This document shows, one piece after another, positions 33,249 through 41,977 of a DNA stretch of 64,000 bases (within the stretch, counting starts at the first letter, position 1; the number at the start of each line of letters is the position of its first letter). The notes under the pieces were generated by a model. It worked only from the letters and a program-made list of their open reading frames with translations, did no database searches and was not told the DNA's origin. The DNA is from Streptomyces sp. MP131-18 (lineage in GTDB: Bacteria; Actinomycetota; Actinomycetes; Streptomycetales; Streptomycetaceae): the NCBI RefSeq assembly GCF_001984575.1, contig NZ_LZNS01000001.1:685938-749937 (forward strand), given 5' to 3'. Both the position numbers and the translations under genes were made by a program.

Positions 33249-34238
33249 ATGCGGCGCATGGAGCAGCGGATACTCGGGAAGTCGGGACGGCCGGTGTCGG
33301 TCGTGGGCCTGGGCACGTGGCAGCTGGGCGCGGACTGGGGGGACGTGCCGGAGCGGGCGGCGATGTCCGTCCTGGAGGCGGCGGCCGAGGCGGGTGTGAC
33401 GTTCTTCGACACCGCCGACGTGTACGGGGACGGGCGCAGCGAGCGGCTGATCGAGGCCTTCCTGCGGGCCTCGCCCGGTGCGGGGATCACGGTGGCCACC
33501 AAGATGGGCCGCCGGCTGCCGCAGCTTCCGGAGAACTACGTGCTGGACAACTTCCGGGCGTGGACGGACCGCTCGCGCACCAACCTGGGCGTGGACACCC
33601 TGGACCTGGTGCAGCTGCACTGTCCGCCGACGCCCGTGTTCTCCTCGGACGCCGTCTTCGACGCGCTGGACACGCTGGTGGCCGAGCAGCGGATCGCGGG
33701 CTACGGGGTGAGCGTGGAGACGTGTGAGGAGGCGCTGGCGGCGATTGCGCGCCCCGGCACGGTGAGCGTTCAGATCATCCTGAATCCGTTCCGCCGCAAG
33801 CCGCTGGAGCGGGTGCTGCCCGCGGCGCGCGAGGCCGGAGTGGGCATCATCGCGCGGGTGCCGCTGGCGTCCGGGCTGCTGTCGGGCCGGTACACGGCGG
33901 ACACGGTGTTCCCCGCGGACGACCACCGCACCTTCAACCGGCAGGGCGAGGCGTTCGACCGGGGCGAGACGTTCTCCGGGGTCGACTTCGCCGCCGGGGT
34001 CGCGGCGGCGGCCGAGTTCGCCGGGCTGGCGCCCGAGGGCGCGACGCCGGCCCAGACGGCGCTGCGGTGGGTGGTCCAGCAGCCGGGGGTGACGACGGTG
34101 ATCCCGGGGGCGCGCTCGCCGGAGCAGGTGCGGGCGAACGTGGCGGCGGCGCTGCCGCCGCTGTCCGAGGCCACGCTGAGGGCGATCGGGGCGGTGTACG
34201 ACACGCGTATCCGGCACCTGGTGCACGGTCGCTGGTAG
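33249..34238 (+). CDS. Aldo/keto reductase
   Basis: 329 residues forming a TIM barrel. The catalytic tetrad is visible: Asp and Tyr in FFDTADVYGDGRSE, Lys in VATKMG and His in DLVQLHCP. NADPH-binding residues fall in the C-terminal IPGARSPEQV segment. The first ATG (33249) has GAGG only 4 bases away and another ATG (33258) is 13 bases away, so the exact start is uncertain by three residues. It probably forms an operon with the acetyltransferase. Substrate unknown. Confidence 0.9.
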   Translation: MRRMEQRILGKSGRPVSVVGLGTWQLGADWGDVPERAAMSVLEAAAEAGVTFFDTADVYGDGRSERLIEAFLRASPGAGITVATKMGRRLPQLPENYVLDNFRAWTDRSRTNLGVDTLDLVQLHCPPTPVFSSDAVFDALDTLVAEQRIAGYGVSVETCEEALAAIARPGTVSVQIILNPFRRKPLERVLPAAREAGVGIIARVPLASGLLSGRYTADTVFPADDHRTFNRQGEAFDRGETFSGVDFAAGVAAAAEFAGLAPEGATPAQTALRWVVQQPGVTTVIPGARSPEQVRANVAAALPPLSEATLRAIGAVYDTRIRHLVHGRW

Positions 34239-34245
34239 GGCGGGC

Positions 34246-35052
34246 TCAGATCTTCCGCTTGAAGACGCGCACGGACAGCGGCGCGAAGACGGCGGCGATG
34301 CCGAGGGCCCAGGCGAGGGAGGCGATCACGGGCTCGGCGACCTCGCCGCCGAGCATCAGTCCGCGGCAGGCGTCGGCCAGTTTGCTGACGGGGTTGATGT
34401 TGACGAAGCCCTGGAGCCAGCCCGGCATGGAGTCGACGGGCACGAACACGTTGCTGACGAAAGTGAGCGGGAACAGGCTGGTGAAGCCGAAGATCTGGAC
34501 CCGTTCCGCGTCCTTGGCGAGCAGGCCGACCAGCACCGCGACCCAGGAGAAGGCGAGGGCGAACGCCAGCAGCAGGACGGCCGCCCCGATCACGCCGGGG
34601 ACGCCGGGCGAGCCGAGGCGGAAGCCGAGGATCAGCCCGACCGCCAGCACCAGCACGATCGACCAGGCCTGCTTCACCTGGTCCGCGGCGATACGGCCGG
34701 CCAGCGGGGCCCAGCGGGCGATGGGCAGTGAGCGCAGGCGGTCGAAGACGCCCTTGGTGACGTCGGTGTTGAGGCCCTGTCCGACGTAGAGGGTGACGAA
34801 CAGCATGTTCATCACGATCAACCCCGGCAGCATGAACTTCAGGTACGCGTCGGTGGAGCCGGCGACCGCGCCGCCGAACACGTAGGTGAAGAGCAGCACG
34901 AACATGATCGGCTGAATGCTGAAGTCGGTCAGTTCGAACGGGTTGTGCCTGACCTGGACCAGGGTGCGCCAGGCCAGCGTCAGGCTCTGCCGCACGCCCT
35001 GGGCGAGGGTGACGCGCGGGGCGGTGGCGGTTCCGTTCCCAGGACCGGTCAT
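34246..35052 (-). CDS. ABC-2 type drug exporter permease (DrrB-like)
   Basis: 268 residues with about six membrane segments (FSIQPIMFVLLFTYVFGGAV; GLIVMNMLFVTLYVG). The conserved cytoplasmic segment VFDRLRSLPIARWAPLAGR is typical of daunorubicin-resistance-type permeases. The ATG at 35052 overlaps the ATPase stop (ATGA, 35049-35052). With that ATPase it should form an exporter for an unknown hydrophobic compound. Confidence 0.9.
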   Translation of the reverse strand: MTGPGNGTATAPRVTLAQGVRQSLTLAWRTLVQVRHNPFELTDFSIQPIMFVLLFTYVFGGAVAGSTDAYLKFMLPGLIVMNMLFVTLYVGQGLNTDVTKGVFDRLRSLPIARWAPLAGRIAADQVKQAWSIVLVLAVGLILGFRLGSPGVPGVIGAAVLLLAFALAFSWVAVLVGLLAKDAERVQIFGFTSLFPLTFVSNVFVPVDSMPGWLQGFVNINPVSKLADACRGLMLGGEVAEPVIASLAWALGIAAVFAPLSVRVFKRKI

Positions 35053-36014
35053 GCGGCGCCCGCCTGCCCGCCGCCCGCCCCGTCCTCGGCCGGGCGGCCG
35101 GTGAGGGTGAAGAAGACCTCGGCGAGGCTGGAGCCGCGCAGCGTCAGTTCGGCGACCAGGACCCCCTCGTCGTCGAGTCTGCGCACGACGGCCGGCAGGA
35201 GCGCGGCGTCGCCGACCGGCGCGGTGATCAGGTCGTCCTTGACGTCGGGGGCCGCCCCGGTCAGGTCCGCGACGGCGGCGCGGGCGTCCTGCACGCGGGC
35301 GGGGTCGGCGGGCCGGACGGCGAGGGTGCGGGCGCCGACGCGCGACTTGAGCTCCTCGGAGGTGCCGGTGGCGACGACCTCGCCGTGGTCGATCACGACC
35401 ACCTCGTCGGCGAGTGCGTCGGCCTCGTCCAGGTACTGCGTGGTGAGCAGCGCCGTGGCACCGGTGGACACCAGCCGGCGGATGAGGTCCCACAGCTCGC
35501 TGCGGGCGCGGGGGTCGAGGCCGGTGGTCGGCTCGTCGAGGAAGAGGACGGGCGGGCGGCCGACCAGACTGGCGGCCAGGTCGAGGCGGCGGCGCATGCC
35601 GCCGGAGAAGGTGCCGACCGCGTTGCCCCCGGCGTCGGCGAGTCCGAACTGGTCGAGCAGTTCGCGGGCGCGGTGCCTGGCCTCGCGCCGGGGCATGCCG
35701 AGCAGGCGGCCGATGAGCTGGAGGTTCTCCATCCCGGTGAGCCGCGTGTCGACGGAGGCGTACTGGCCGGTGAGGCCGATGAGCTGCCGCACCCGGTGGG
35801 CCTCGCGCAGCACGTCGTGGCCGCCGACCTCGGCGCGTCCGGCGTCCGGGCACAGAAGAGTGGCGAGGACGCGCACGACGGTGGTCTTGCCCGCCCCGTT
35901 GGGGCCGAGGAGAGCGAACACGGTACCGGCGGGGACGCGGAGGTCGACACCGGCCAGCGCGGTGGTGTCGCCGAACCGCTTGGACAGCCCTTCCGTCAGG
36001 ATGGCGTCGCCCAT
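35049..36014 (-). CDS. ABC exporter ATPase (DrrA family)
   Basis: 321 residues. Walker A GPNGAGKTT, signature FSGGMRRRLD and Walker B VLFLDEPTTGLD identify it, and the C-terminal 90 residues (ARTLAVRPADPARV onward) are the DrrA-specific extension. The ATG at 36014 has GGAAGGGAG upstream. The permease gene overlaps its end. Such pairs usually confer self-resistance or drug efflux; no biosynthetic cluster is evident beside it. Confidence 0.93.
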   Translation of the reverse strand: MGDAILTEGLSKRFGDTTALAGVDLRVPAGTVFALLGPNGAGKTTVVRVLATLLCPDAGRAEVGGHDVLREAHRVRQLIGLTGQYASVDTRLTGMENLQLIGRLLGMPRREARHRARELLDQFGLADAGGNAVGTFSGGMRRRLDLAASLVGRPPVLFLDEPTTGLDPRARSELWDLIRRLVSTGATALLTTQYLDEADALADEVVVIDHGEVVATGTSEELKSRVGARTLAVRPADPARVQDARAAVADLTGAAPDVKDDLITAPVGDAALLPAVVRRLDDEGVLVAELTLRGSSLAEVFFTLTGRPAEDGAGGGQAGAA

Positions 36015-36089
36015 GAGCCTGGCTCCCTTCCGCAAGGACACCTCCACTATCCGTGCCTGGGCGGGCCGCCGCGACCTCAAAGGGACCGT

Positions 36090-36878
36090 TCAGTCGGGGT
36101 CGCGCTGGCAGACGGGGCACCACACGGTGCCGCGCCCGCCGACGCGGTCGCGGTGCAGTGGCCCGTGGGAACGGGGGCAGCGGGGCTCGTCCGCGTCGCG
36201 GTGGCCGGTGAGCCAGTCCTGCCGCGGCGGGACGCGGCCGGCCCGCACGGACGTCCTGAGCACCTGCCGCATGGCCTCGGCCAGTCGGCGGCGCTCCGCG
36301 GCGCCGAGGTCGCCGGCCGGGCGGGCGGGGCGGATGTGGGCGCGCCACAGGATCTCGTCGGCGAGGAGGTTGCCGAGCCCGGCGAGGGCCGTCTGGTCGG
36401 TCAGGACGGATTTGACGCGGGCGCGGCGCCCGGTGAGCAGCTCGTCGAGCTGCGCGCGGGTGACGTGCAGCGCGTCGGGCCCCTGCTCGCCGATGACCCG
36501 GCCGATGTCGTCCTCGGTGGCGGCGAGCCAGATCCCCTTGAGCTTGCGCTGGTCGCGGTAGCGCAGCTCGTGCCGGTCGTCGAGGCCGAACGTGACGCGG
36601 TCGTGGCGGTCGGGCAGGTCGTCGGGGTGCTGGCAGACCAGGCGCCCGGTCATGCCGAAGTGCATCAGGGCCGTGGGTCCTTCGGTGCGGGCGACGAGCC
36701 ATTTGCCGCGGCGTTCCGGCTCGGCCAGGCGGCGGCCCTTGAGGGCCTTGCGCAGCCGGGGCGCGGTCACGTCGTGCAGGACCGAGGCGTCGGCGATGCC
36801 GACGTGCGCGATGCGCCGCCCGCGGCCGCACTCATCGAGAACGCGCCGGAAACCCTCCACATCAGGCAATTCAGGCAT
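36090..36878 (-). CDS. Fpg/Nei family DNA glycosylase-lyase with altered zinc finger
   Basis: 262 residues. The N-terminal PELPDVE gives the catalytic Pro (after Met removal) and Glu; Lys in RRGKWLV and Asn in LGNLLADEILW match the DNA-binding and catalytic positions. The C-terminal zinc finger should be C-x2-C-x16-C-x2-C, but here it reads C-P-R-S-H...C-P-V-C: the second Cys is Ser, with His next to it. Either His substitutes as the ligand or the finger is remodelled. The enzyme would excise oxidised bases in base-excision repair. It begins four bases after the end of the DUF4032 gene and is probably co-transcribed with it. Confidence 0.85.
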   Translation of the reverse strand: MPELPDVEGFRRVLDECGRGRRIAHVGIADASVLHDVTAPRLRKALKGRRLAEPERRGKWLVARTEGPTALMHFGMTGRLVCQHPDDLPDRHDRVTFGLDDRHELRYRDQRKLKGIWLAATEDDIGRVIGEQGPDALHVTRAQLDELLTGRRARVKSVLTDQTALAGLGNLLADEILWRAHIRPARPAGDLGAAERRRLAEAMRQVLRTSVRAGRVPPRQDWLTGHRDADEPRCPRSHGPLHRDRVGGRGTVWCPVCQRDPD

Positions 36879-36882
36879 GCGC

Positions 36883-38115
36883 TCACGTTACGTCGCGGGC
36901 CGCCGCCTCCGCGCGGGGACGGAGGATGGTCTCTATGTAGTCCTGCGCGGTGGTCTCCAGGCCGACGTCGCGCTGCGCGCGCTCCGAGAGGTACCAGCGG
37001 TGCTCCAGCAGCTCGTGGTAGATCTGCGCGGTGTCGGCGCCGTCCCGCAGGTCGAGGGGCACCGCGCGCACGGCGGGCCGGAAGACGTCGCGGACCCAGC
37101 GGTGGGCGAGCACTTCGGGGCGGGCGCCGAGCGGGTCGCCCGGGGCGTAGTCCTCCTGGCCGGCCATCCACGTCTCCAGGTCGTTGAGCAGGCTCCTGGC
37201 CTGGTTCTCCTCGGCGTCGAGGCCGGTGAGGCGCAGCAGTTGGCGCTGGTGGTGGCCGGCGTCGACGACCTTGGGGAGGAAGGTGACGTGGTCGCCGTCG
37301 GGGGAACGCTGAATCTGCATCTCCGCGACGTCGAAGCCCAGTTCGTTCAGGCGGCGGATGCGGCGGTCGATGTAGTGCCGCTTGTCCTTGGGGTAGATGG
37401 AGGTGCGGGTCAGCTCGTGCCACAGGTCGCCGTAGCGTTCGACGATTTCCTGGCCGAACGGCACCGGGTCGACCGAGGGGTGCAGGGAGCCGCCGGCCTC
37501 CAGGTCCATCAGCTCGCCGACGATGTTGACCTGGGCCACCTCCAGGTCGTAGTCGCGCTGGCCGCGGGTCAGCCGGGGCTGGATCTGGCCGGTCTCGGCG
37601 TCGACGAGGTAGGCGGCGTAGGCGCCGGCGTCGCGTCGGAAGAGGGTGTTGGACAGGGAGCAGTCGCCCCAGGCGAAGCCGCTGAGGTGGAGCCGCACGA
37701 GGAGGACGGCGAGCGCGTCGAGGAGCCGTTTGATGGTGGTGGGGCGCATCGTCGTCTCGAACATCGAGCGGTAGGGCAGGGAGCCCTTGAGCTGCCGGGT
37801 GATCAGCACGGGTTCGAGCGGCTCGCCGTGGGCGCCGGTTCTGCCGGTGACCACCGCGACCGGGTCGACGGACGGCACGGCCAGCCGGTCCAGGTCCCGC
37901 AGCAGGGCGTATTCGCGGACGGCCGCCCACTCGCCGACCTCCTTCACCGCCACCACCTCGCTGCCCGCCCTGGCGAAGCGGACCACGTGGCGGGAGATGC
38001 CGCGCGGCAGGGCGACGAGGTGCTTCTCCGGCCACTCCGCCAGCGGGACGTCCCACGGCAGGTCCAGGAGGGTTGCGGGGTGGGCGGGGTCGGTGGCGGT
38101 GATGTGCAGCTCCAT
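36883..38115 (-). CDS. DUF4032 protein with kinase-like fold
   Basis: 410 residues. The N-terminal two thirds look like a lipopolysaccharide/aminoglycoside kinase-type fold: VVAVKEVGEW (lysine strand), FAWGDCSLSNTLF (catalytic-loop GD...N) and YLVDAETG (Asp of the metal-binding motif). The C-terminal segment (from about residue 250, ELGFDVAEMQIQ) is the DUF4032 part. It is conserved in actinobacteria and of unknown role. The downstream glycosylase gene starts four bases after the stop, linking the two. A phosphotransferase activity is plausible but unproven. Confidence 0.82.
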   Translation of the reverse strand: MELHITATDPAHPATLLDLPWDVPLAEWPEKHLVALPRGISRHVVRFARAGSEVVAVKEVGEWAAVREYALLRDLDRLAVPSVDPVAVVTGRTGAHGEPLEPVLITRQLKGSLPYRSMFETTMRPTTIKRLLDALAVLLVRLHLSGFAWGDCSLSNTLFRRDAGAYAAYLVDAETGQIQPRLTRGQRDYDLEVAQVNIVGELMDLEAGGSLHPSVDPVPFGQEIVERYGDLWHELTRTSIYPKDKRHYIDRRIRRLNELGFDVAEMQIQRSPDGDHVTFLPKVVDAGHHQRQLLRLTGLDAEENQARSLLNDLETWMAGQEDYAPGDPLGARPEVLAHRWVRDVFRPAVRAVPLDLRDGADTAQIYHELLEHRWYLSERAQRDVGLETTAQDYIETILRPRAEAAARDVT

Positions 38116-38220
38116 GGGGTCCAGTCTGCGCCAGGTCGCCGCCCGTCCGGGCGGCGGTGCCCCGGTGCGGCGGGCCGCCGCGGGCGAACGGGCGGCGCCC
38201 GGCGGGCGGCGGGGTCGCGG

Positions 38221-38262
38221 CCGGCCTCGGCGGGCGGCCGGTGCGCCGCCCGCCGAGGCCGG
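38221..38262 (-). terminator. Strong hairpin terminator of the DUF3618 operon
   Basis: A perfect 18-base-pair stem (CCGGCCTCGGCGGGCGGC and its complement) around a 6-base loop. It lies 10 bases beyond the stop of the last gene of the small envelope module. Confidence 0.85.
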
Positions 38263-38272
38263 ACCGGGTCGC

Positions 38273-38806
38273 TCAGCGGTTCCTGACGGTGCCGGCCGCG
38301 GAGTCCTTCAGGCTCTGCGCGGCCTGCCGCACCGTGTCACCGCCGTCGGCGCGCACATGGCGAGCGGATTCGAACGCGGCGTCCCGCACCGGCCCGGCAC
38401 GTTCGGACAGCCGTTCGGCGGCCTGCTGCTCCTGGCGGCTCGCCGGCGCGAGCGAGGCGGCCATCAACCCGGCGCCGAAGGCGACCGCCCCGGCGGCCAG
38501 CGGGTTGCCCCGCGTGCGGCGCGCGGCCTCCTGCGGGGCGCGGCCCGCGCCGCCGCCGGCCTGGGCCGCGGTGTCGCGGGTGGACCTGGCGGCCCGGCTG
38601 CCGCGTTCCCTGGCCCCGCCGATGCTTCCGGAGGCCGAGCCCGCGATGCGCTCGCGCAGTCCTGAGGCGGTGTCGCGCACGCGTGCGCCCCGGCGCTGCG
38701 CCATGCGGCGCGGGCTGGCCCGGTCCGCGAGCCGGTCCAGGTCGCCGGCCAGTTTGTTCCTGGTGGCCTCGATGTCGGCCCTTATGCGGTCGGGTGACGT
38801 GCCCAT
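38273..38806 (-). CDS. DUF3618 protein
   Basis: 177 residues. The N-terminal RIRADIEATRNKLAGDLDRLADR is the DUF3618 signature, an amphipathic helix. The middle is Ala/Arg/Gly-rich and low in complexity. One hydrophobic stretch (NPLAAGAVAFGAGLMAASLA) is a probable membrane anchor, and a basic helical tail follows. AAGGAGG lies 7 bases before the ATG. It overlaps the end of the upstream holin-family gene. The module is a common actinobacterial cell-envelope set of unknown role. Confidence 0.8.
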   Translation of the reverse strand: MGTSPDRIRADIEATRNKLAGDLDRLADRASPRRMAQRRGARVRDTASGLRERIAGSASGSIGGARERGSRAARSTRDTAAQAGGGAGRAPQEAARRTRGNPLAAGAVAFGAGLMAASLAPASRQEQQAAERLSERAGPVRDAAFESARHVRADGGDTVRQAAQSLKDSAAGTVRNR

Positions 38807-39207
38807 CGTGCGTCCTCCTTGAGGGTTTCCACGGTCTGTTCGGGTGCGGGGGACACGCTCTTCATGCGGGCGCGCCCCGCGACGAACAGGACGGCGCCCG
38901 CGACCGCCCACACCCCGGCGACGATCAGTCCGGCCCACCCGGCGTCGACCACGTTGGCCAGGCCGAACATCAGGGCCAGGGAGAGGAAGAAGGCGACCAT
39001 GTAGCCGGCGAATCCCGCGCCGCCGAACATGCCCGCGGCCTTCCCCGCCTTGCCGACCTCCTGGCGGACCTCGGCCTTGGCGAGTTCGACTTCCTGGCGG
39101 AAGAGCCGCTGGGCGTCCGCGGTGACCTCGGAGATCGCGCCGCCGATGGACCCGTCCCGTTCCGCGGCGGTTTCCGCCTGTCGCGGTTCCCGTGACGTCA
39201 GCGTCAT
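38782..39207 (-). CDS. Phage-holin-superfamily membrane protein (Actinobacterial Holin-X type)
   Basis: 141 residues. An N-terminal amphipathic helix (AQRLFRQEVELAKAEVRQE) precedes two hydrophobic segments (GYMVAFFLSLALMFGL and AGLIVAGVWAVAGAVLFV), then a short charged tail. This is the usual holin-superfamily III layout found in actinobacterial envelope modules; it is not evidence of a prophage. The start (39207) lies one base beyond the preceding stop codon and the end overlaps the next gene by 25 bases, so all three are co-translated. Confidence 0.8.
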   Translation of the reverse strand: MTLTSREPRQAETAAERDGSIGGAISEVTADAQRLFRQEVELAKAEVRQEVGKAGKAAGMFGGAGFAGYMVAFFLSLALMFGLANVVDAGWAGLIVAGVWAVAGAVLFVAGRARMKSVSPAPEQTVETLKEDARWARHPTA

Positions 39208-39208
39208 G

Positions 39209-39715
39209 TCACACCTCCCGCTGCTCGGTCTCGTCGGCCCCGTGCCCGTCGGACCCGTGCCCGTCGGCCTCGGCGCGGCCGGCCTTGACCAGCCGCCCGA
39301 TGGCGAGCCCCGCCAGCGCGGCGCCGCCGAGGAAGGCGGCGGGCCGGCGCCGGGCGAAGCCCTGCACGTCCTCGACGAGCCCGCCGAAGCCGTGCCGGTC
39401 GAGGTAGTCGGCGGCGCGGTGGCCCTGGTCGGCGGCCTGCGCCACCAGGCTTTGGGCCGGCGAGTCGGCGGGGGCGTTCCGGGCCAGGCCCGCCATGTCG
39501 TCGGCCCACTGCCGGACGGCGCCCGCGGTGCGGTGCGTCTGGGTGTCGGCCTCGTCCGTGACGCGGCCGCGCAGGTCGTGGGCGGTGGTCCGCGCCTGGC
39601 TCCTGGCCTGGTCCGTCACGGCCCGGGTCTGCTCCCGCGCGGTGTCGGTGAACCCCCGGGACCCGTCTCCGCTCTGCTGGGCACGGTGCGTGTCCACATG
39701 CGCAGACTCACTCAT
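39209..39715 (-). CDS. Small envelope-module protein, uncharacterised
   Basis: 168 residues, rich in Ala, Arg, Asp, Gln and Thr. Repeated amphipathic helices (REQTRAVTDQARSQARTTAHD, ADQGHRAADYLDRHGF) are followed by a short hydrophobic anchor (AAFLGGAALAGLAIGRLV). The tail is His/Asp/Glu-rich. GGAGAAGGAGAG precedes the ATG. It is the first gene of the three-gene unit with the holin-type and DUF3618 proteins. Function is unknown. Confidence 0.75.
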   Translation of the reverse strand: MSESAHVDTHRAQQSGDGSRGFTDTAREQTRAVTDQARSQARTTAHDLRGRVTDEADTQTHRTAGAVRQWADDMAGLARNAPADSPAQSLVAQAADQGHRAADYLDRHGFGGLVEDVQGFARRRPAAFLGGAALAGLAIGRLVKAGRAEADGHGSDGHGADETEQREV

Positions 39716-39921
39716 GGATCTCTCCTTCTCCGGGATGCGGGTGTGCCTCCCTGTTCCGGAGCCGGGTTACCACCGCAAACCAGACGAAAACCTCGCAAAC
39801 CGCACAACGAAGGTATTCACGGAACGCGGCCGCGCTCGTATACCTGGAGCAGGCGCCGTGCCTCGGCGGCGCCCTTCGACCGCCATCCGCCCGGCCACGG
39901 GCGACGACCACCGGGAGTCCC

Positions 39922-40893
39922 ATGTCCGCACCGCGCAGCCCCGCGCTGCTCGCCGCCGTCCTGCTGACCGCCGCGGCCACCGGCGGCACCGTGCAGGCGG
40001 CGGACCGTGCCGCGACGGCGGTCCTCGACGTCACGGATGCCGACGAGCTGGCGCAGGCCCTGGCCGACGCCGCCCCCGGCGACACCATCCGCCTGGCCGA
40101 CGGCACCTACCAGGGCAACTTCGACGCCACCACCAGCGGCACGGAGGGCGCCCCCATCACCCTCACCGGCTCGTCCGGCGCCGTGCTGACCGCGCGCGGC
40201 GGGTACGGCCTGCACCTCGACGGCGCCTCGTACTGGAATCTGTCCGGCTTCACCGTCACCGGCGGGCAGAAGGGCATCGTCACCGACGCGGCCGACCACG
40301 TCCACATCGACGCCGTCACCGTTCACGGCCTGACCATGGAGGCCGTCCACTTCCGCAACTCCAGCTCCCACGGCTCGCTCACCGACTCCACCATCCACGA
40401 CACCGGCAACGACGGCCGCGGCATGGGCGAGGGCGTCTACGTCGGCAGCGCGGGCGGCACCGACGACCACAGCGACCACGTCCTCATCCGCGGCAACACC
40501 CTCGGTCCCGGCATCGGCGGCGAGAACATCGACATCAAGGAGGGCACCACCGGCGCCCGCATCATCGGCAACACCTTCGACGGCAGCGGCCTGACCGGCG
40601 CCAACTACGACGACTCCTGGGTCGACATCAAGGGCAATCACGTGCTGGTCGAGGGCAACACCGGCGTCCACACCACCAACGACGGCTTCCAGACGCACGA
40701 AGTGCAGGCCGGCTGGGGCTGCCACACCGTATTCCGCGGCAACCACGCCGACCTCACCGGCTCAGCCGGACCCGACCGGTACGCCATCAACGTGACCAGC
40801 CACGACCCCGAGACCTGCCCCGTCACGGTCACCGGCGACAACACCGTCACCGGCGGCAACGGCCTCACCAACCCGGGCATCCCGGTCGGCTGA
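39922..40893 (+). CDS. Secreted right-handed parallel beta-helix protein
   Basis: 323 residues, with a signal peptide (hydrophobic to about residue 27, AQAADR cleavage region). The body is a series of short turns typical of pectate-lyase-like beta-helices: GTYQGNFDATTSGT, ITLTGSSGAVLTARG, DAVTVHGLTMEAVHF, GNTLGPGIGGENIDIKEGTTG and NDGFQTHEVQAGWG. Asp/Asn ladders suggest calcium binding. Related actinobacterial proteins are called right-handed parallel beta-helix repeat or 'nosD-like'. It could be a polysaccharide lyase, but I see no family-defining catalytic lysine or arginine with certainty. Confidence 0.72.
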   Translation: MSAPRSPALLAAVLLTAAATGGTVQAADRAATAVLDVTDADELAQALADAAPGDTIRLADGTYQGNFDATTSGTEGAPITLTGSSGAVLTARGGYGLHLDGASYWNLSGFTVTGGQKGIVTDAADHVHIDAVTVHGLTMEAVHFRNSSSHGSLTDSTIHDTGNDGRGMGEGVYVGSAGGTDDHSDHVLIRGNTLGPGIGGENIDIKEGTTGARIIGNTFDGSGLTGANYDDSWVDIKGNHVLVEGNTGVHTTNDGFQTHEVQAGWGCHTVFRGNHADLTGSAGPDRYAINVTSHDPETCPVTVTGDNTVTGGNGLTNPGIPVG

Positions 40894-41039
40894 GCAGACC
40901 GGCTCCGGACCGGACGTGCGGCCCCGGGGCGGCGGCCACAGAATGGACGGGCGCCCGCGGAGGAGAGGGCAACGGCCGCGTGGTGAACGGTCGCGCTGTT
41001 CTCCGGCCCGGCGGGCGCCCCGCCGACCAAGGAGGAGCA

Positions 41040-41870
41040 GTGGCCGCAGCGCCCACCCATACGCTCAACGACTCGCACGACCTGCCCGCGTTCGGCCTGG
41101 GCACCTACCCGCTGGACGATGCCGCGGCCGAGACGGCGGTGGCCGGGGCCCTCGGCCTCGGCTACCGGCTCATCGACACCGCGGTGAACTACGGGAACGA
41201 GACGGGCGTCGGCCGCGGCATCGCCGCCTCGGGCCTGCCCAGGGACGAGGTCGTGGTCACCACCAAGCTGCCGGGCCGCCACCACGGCTACGACGAGACC
41301 CTGGCCTCCTTCGAGGAGTCCAGGGCACGGCTCGGGCTGGGGCACGTCGATCTGTACCTCATCCACTGGCCGCTCCCCGGCATCGGCGCCTTCACCGAAT
41401 CCTGGCGGGCGATGATCAAGCTGCGGGACGACGGCCTGGTGCGGTCCATCGGCGTCTCCAACTTCACGCCCGTTCACTTGCGCCGCCTCGCCGAGGAGAC
41501 GGGGGTGCTGCCCGCGGTGAACCAGATCGAATTGCACCCCCTATTTCCCCAGGACGAGGCTCGCGCTTTCCATGCCGAGCACGGCATCATCACGGAGAGC
41601 TGGAGCCCGCTGGGCCGCGGCAGCACCCTGCTGCGCGACGCGGGCATCGGGCGGCTCGCCGAGAAGCACGGCGTCACGCCCGCGCAGATCGTGCTGCGGT
41701 GGCACGTCCAGCTCGGTGTGGTACCCATCCCGAAGTCGGGCGACCCCGGGCGGCAGCGGGAGAACTTCGACGTGTTCGGCTTCGCGCTGGACGCGGAGGA
41801 GATGGCGGCCGTGTCCGACCGCCCGCACCGGCGGCTCGGCGGCGACCCCGACACGCACGAGGAGTTTTGA
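41040..41870 (+). CDS. Aldo/keto reductase (2,5-diketogluconate reductase-like)
   Basis: 276 residues. The catalytic tetrad is present: Asp and Tyr in IDTAVNYGNE, Lys in VVTTKL and His in YLIHWP. GVSNF is the conserved strand, and the C-terminal IPKSGDPGRQREN binds NADPH. The GTG at 41040 has AAGGAGGAGC upstream and is preferred over earlier in-frame codons. The 6-phosphogluconate dehydrogenase gene follows about 110 bases later. It reduces a small ketone or aldehyde; substrate unknown. Confidence 0.88.
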   Translation: MAAAPTHTLNDSHDLPAFGLGTYPLDDAAAETAVAGALGLGYRLIDTAVNYGNETGVGRGIAASGLPRDEVVVTTKLPGRHHGYDETLASFEESRARLGLGHVDLYLIHWPLPGIGAFTESWRAMIKLRDDGLVRSIGVSNFTPVHLRRLAEETGVLPAVNQIELHPLFPQDEARAFHAEHGIITESWSPLGRGSTLLRDAGIGRLAEKHGVTPAQIVLRWHVQLGVVPIPKSGDPGRQRENFDVFGFALDAEEMAAVSDRPHRRLGGDPDTHEEF

Positions 41871-41977
41871 CCGACTGCCCACCACGCCGGGATACGCTCA
41901 CCGCGCTCTTTGGAACAACGGCCCGCCCGCCCGTAGTTGGGCAGTACGACAGTGATGTGACGACAGGAGTTGATGAG

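Noticed and set aside
38782..39207. Holin-superfamily protein as evidence of a prophage
   Set aside because: The family is a common actinobacterial envelope component; no phage structural, lysis or integrase genes are present.
39495..41870. A long plus-strand frame joining the beta-helix region to the aldo/keto reductase
   Set aside because: The reductase has a clear AAGGAGGAGC and GTG start at 41040; the upstream part has no family match and overlaps the real beta-helix gene in another frame.
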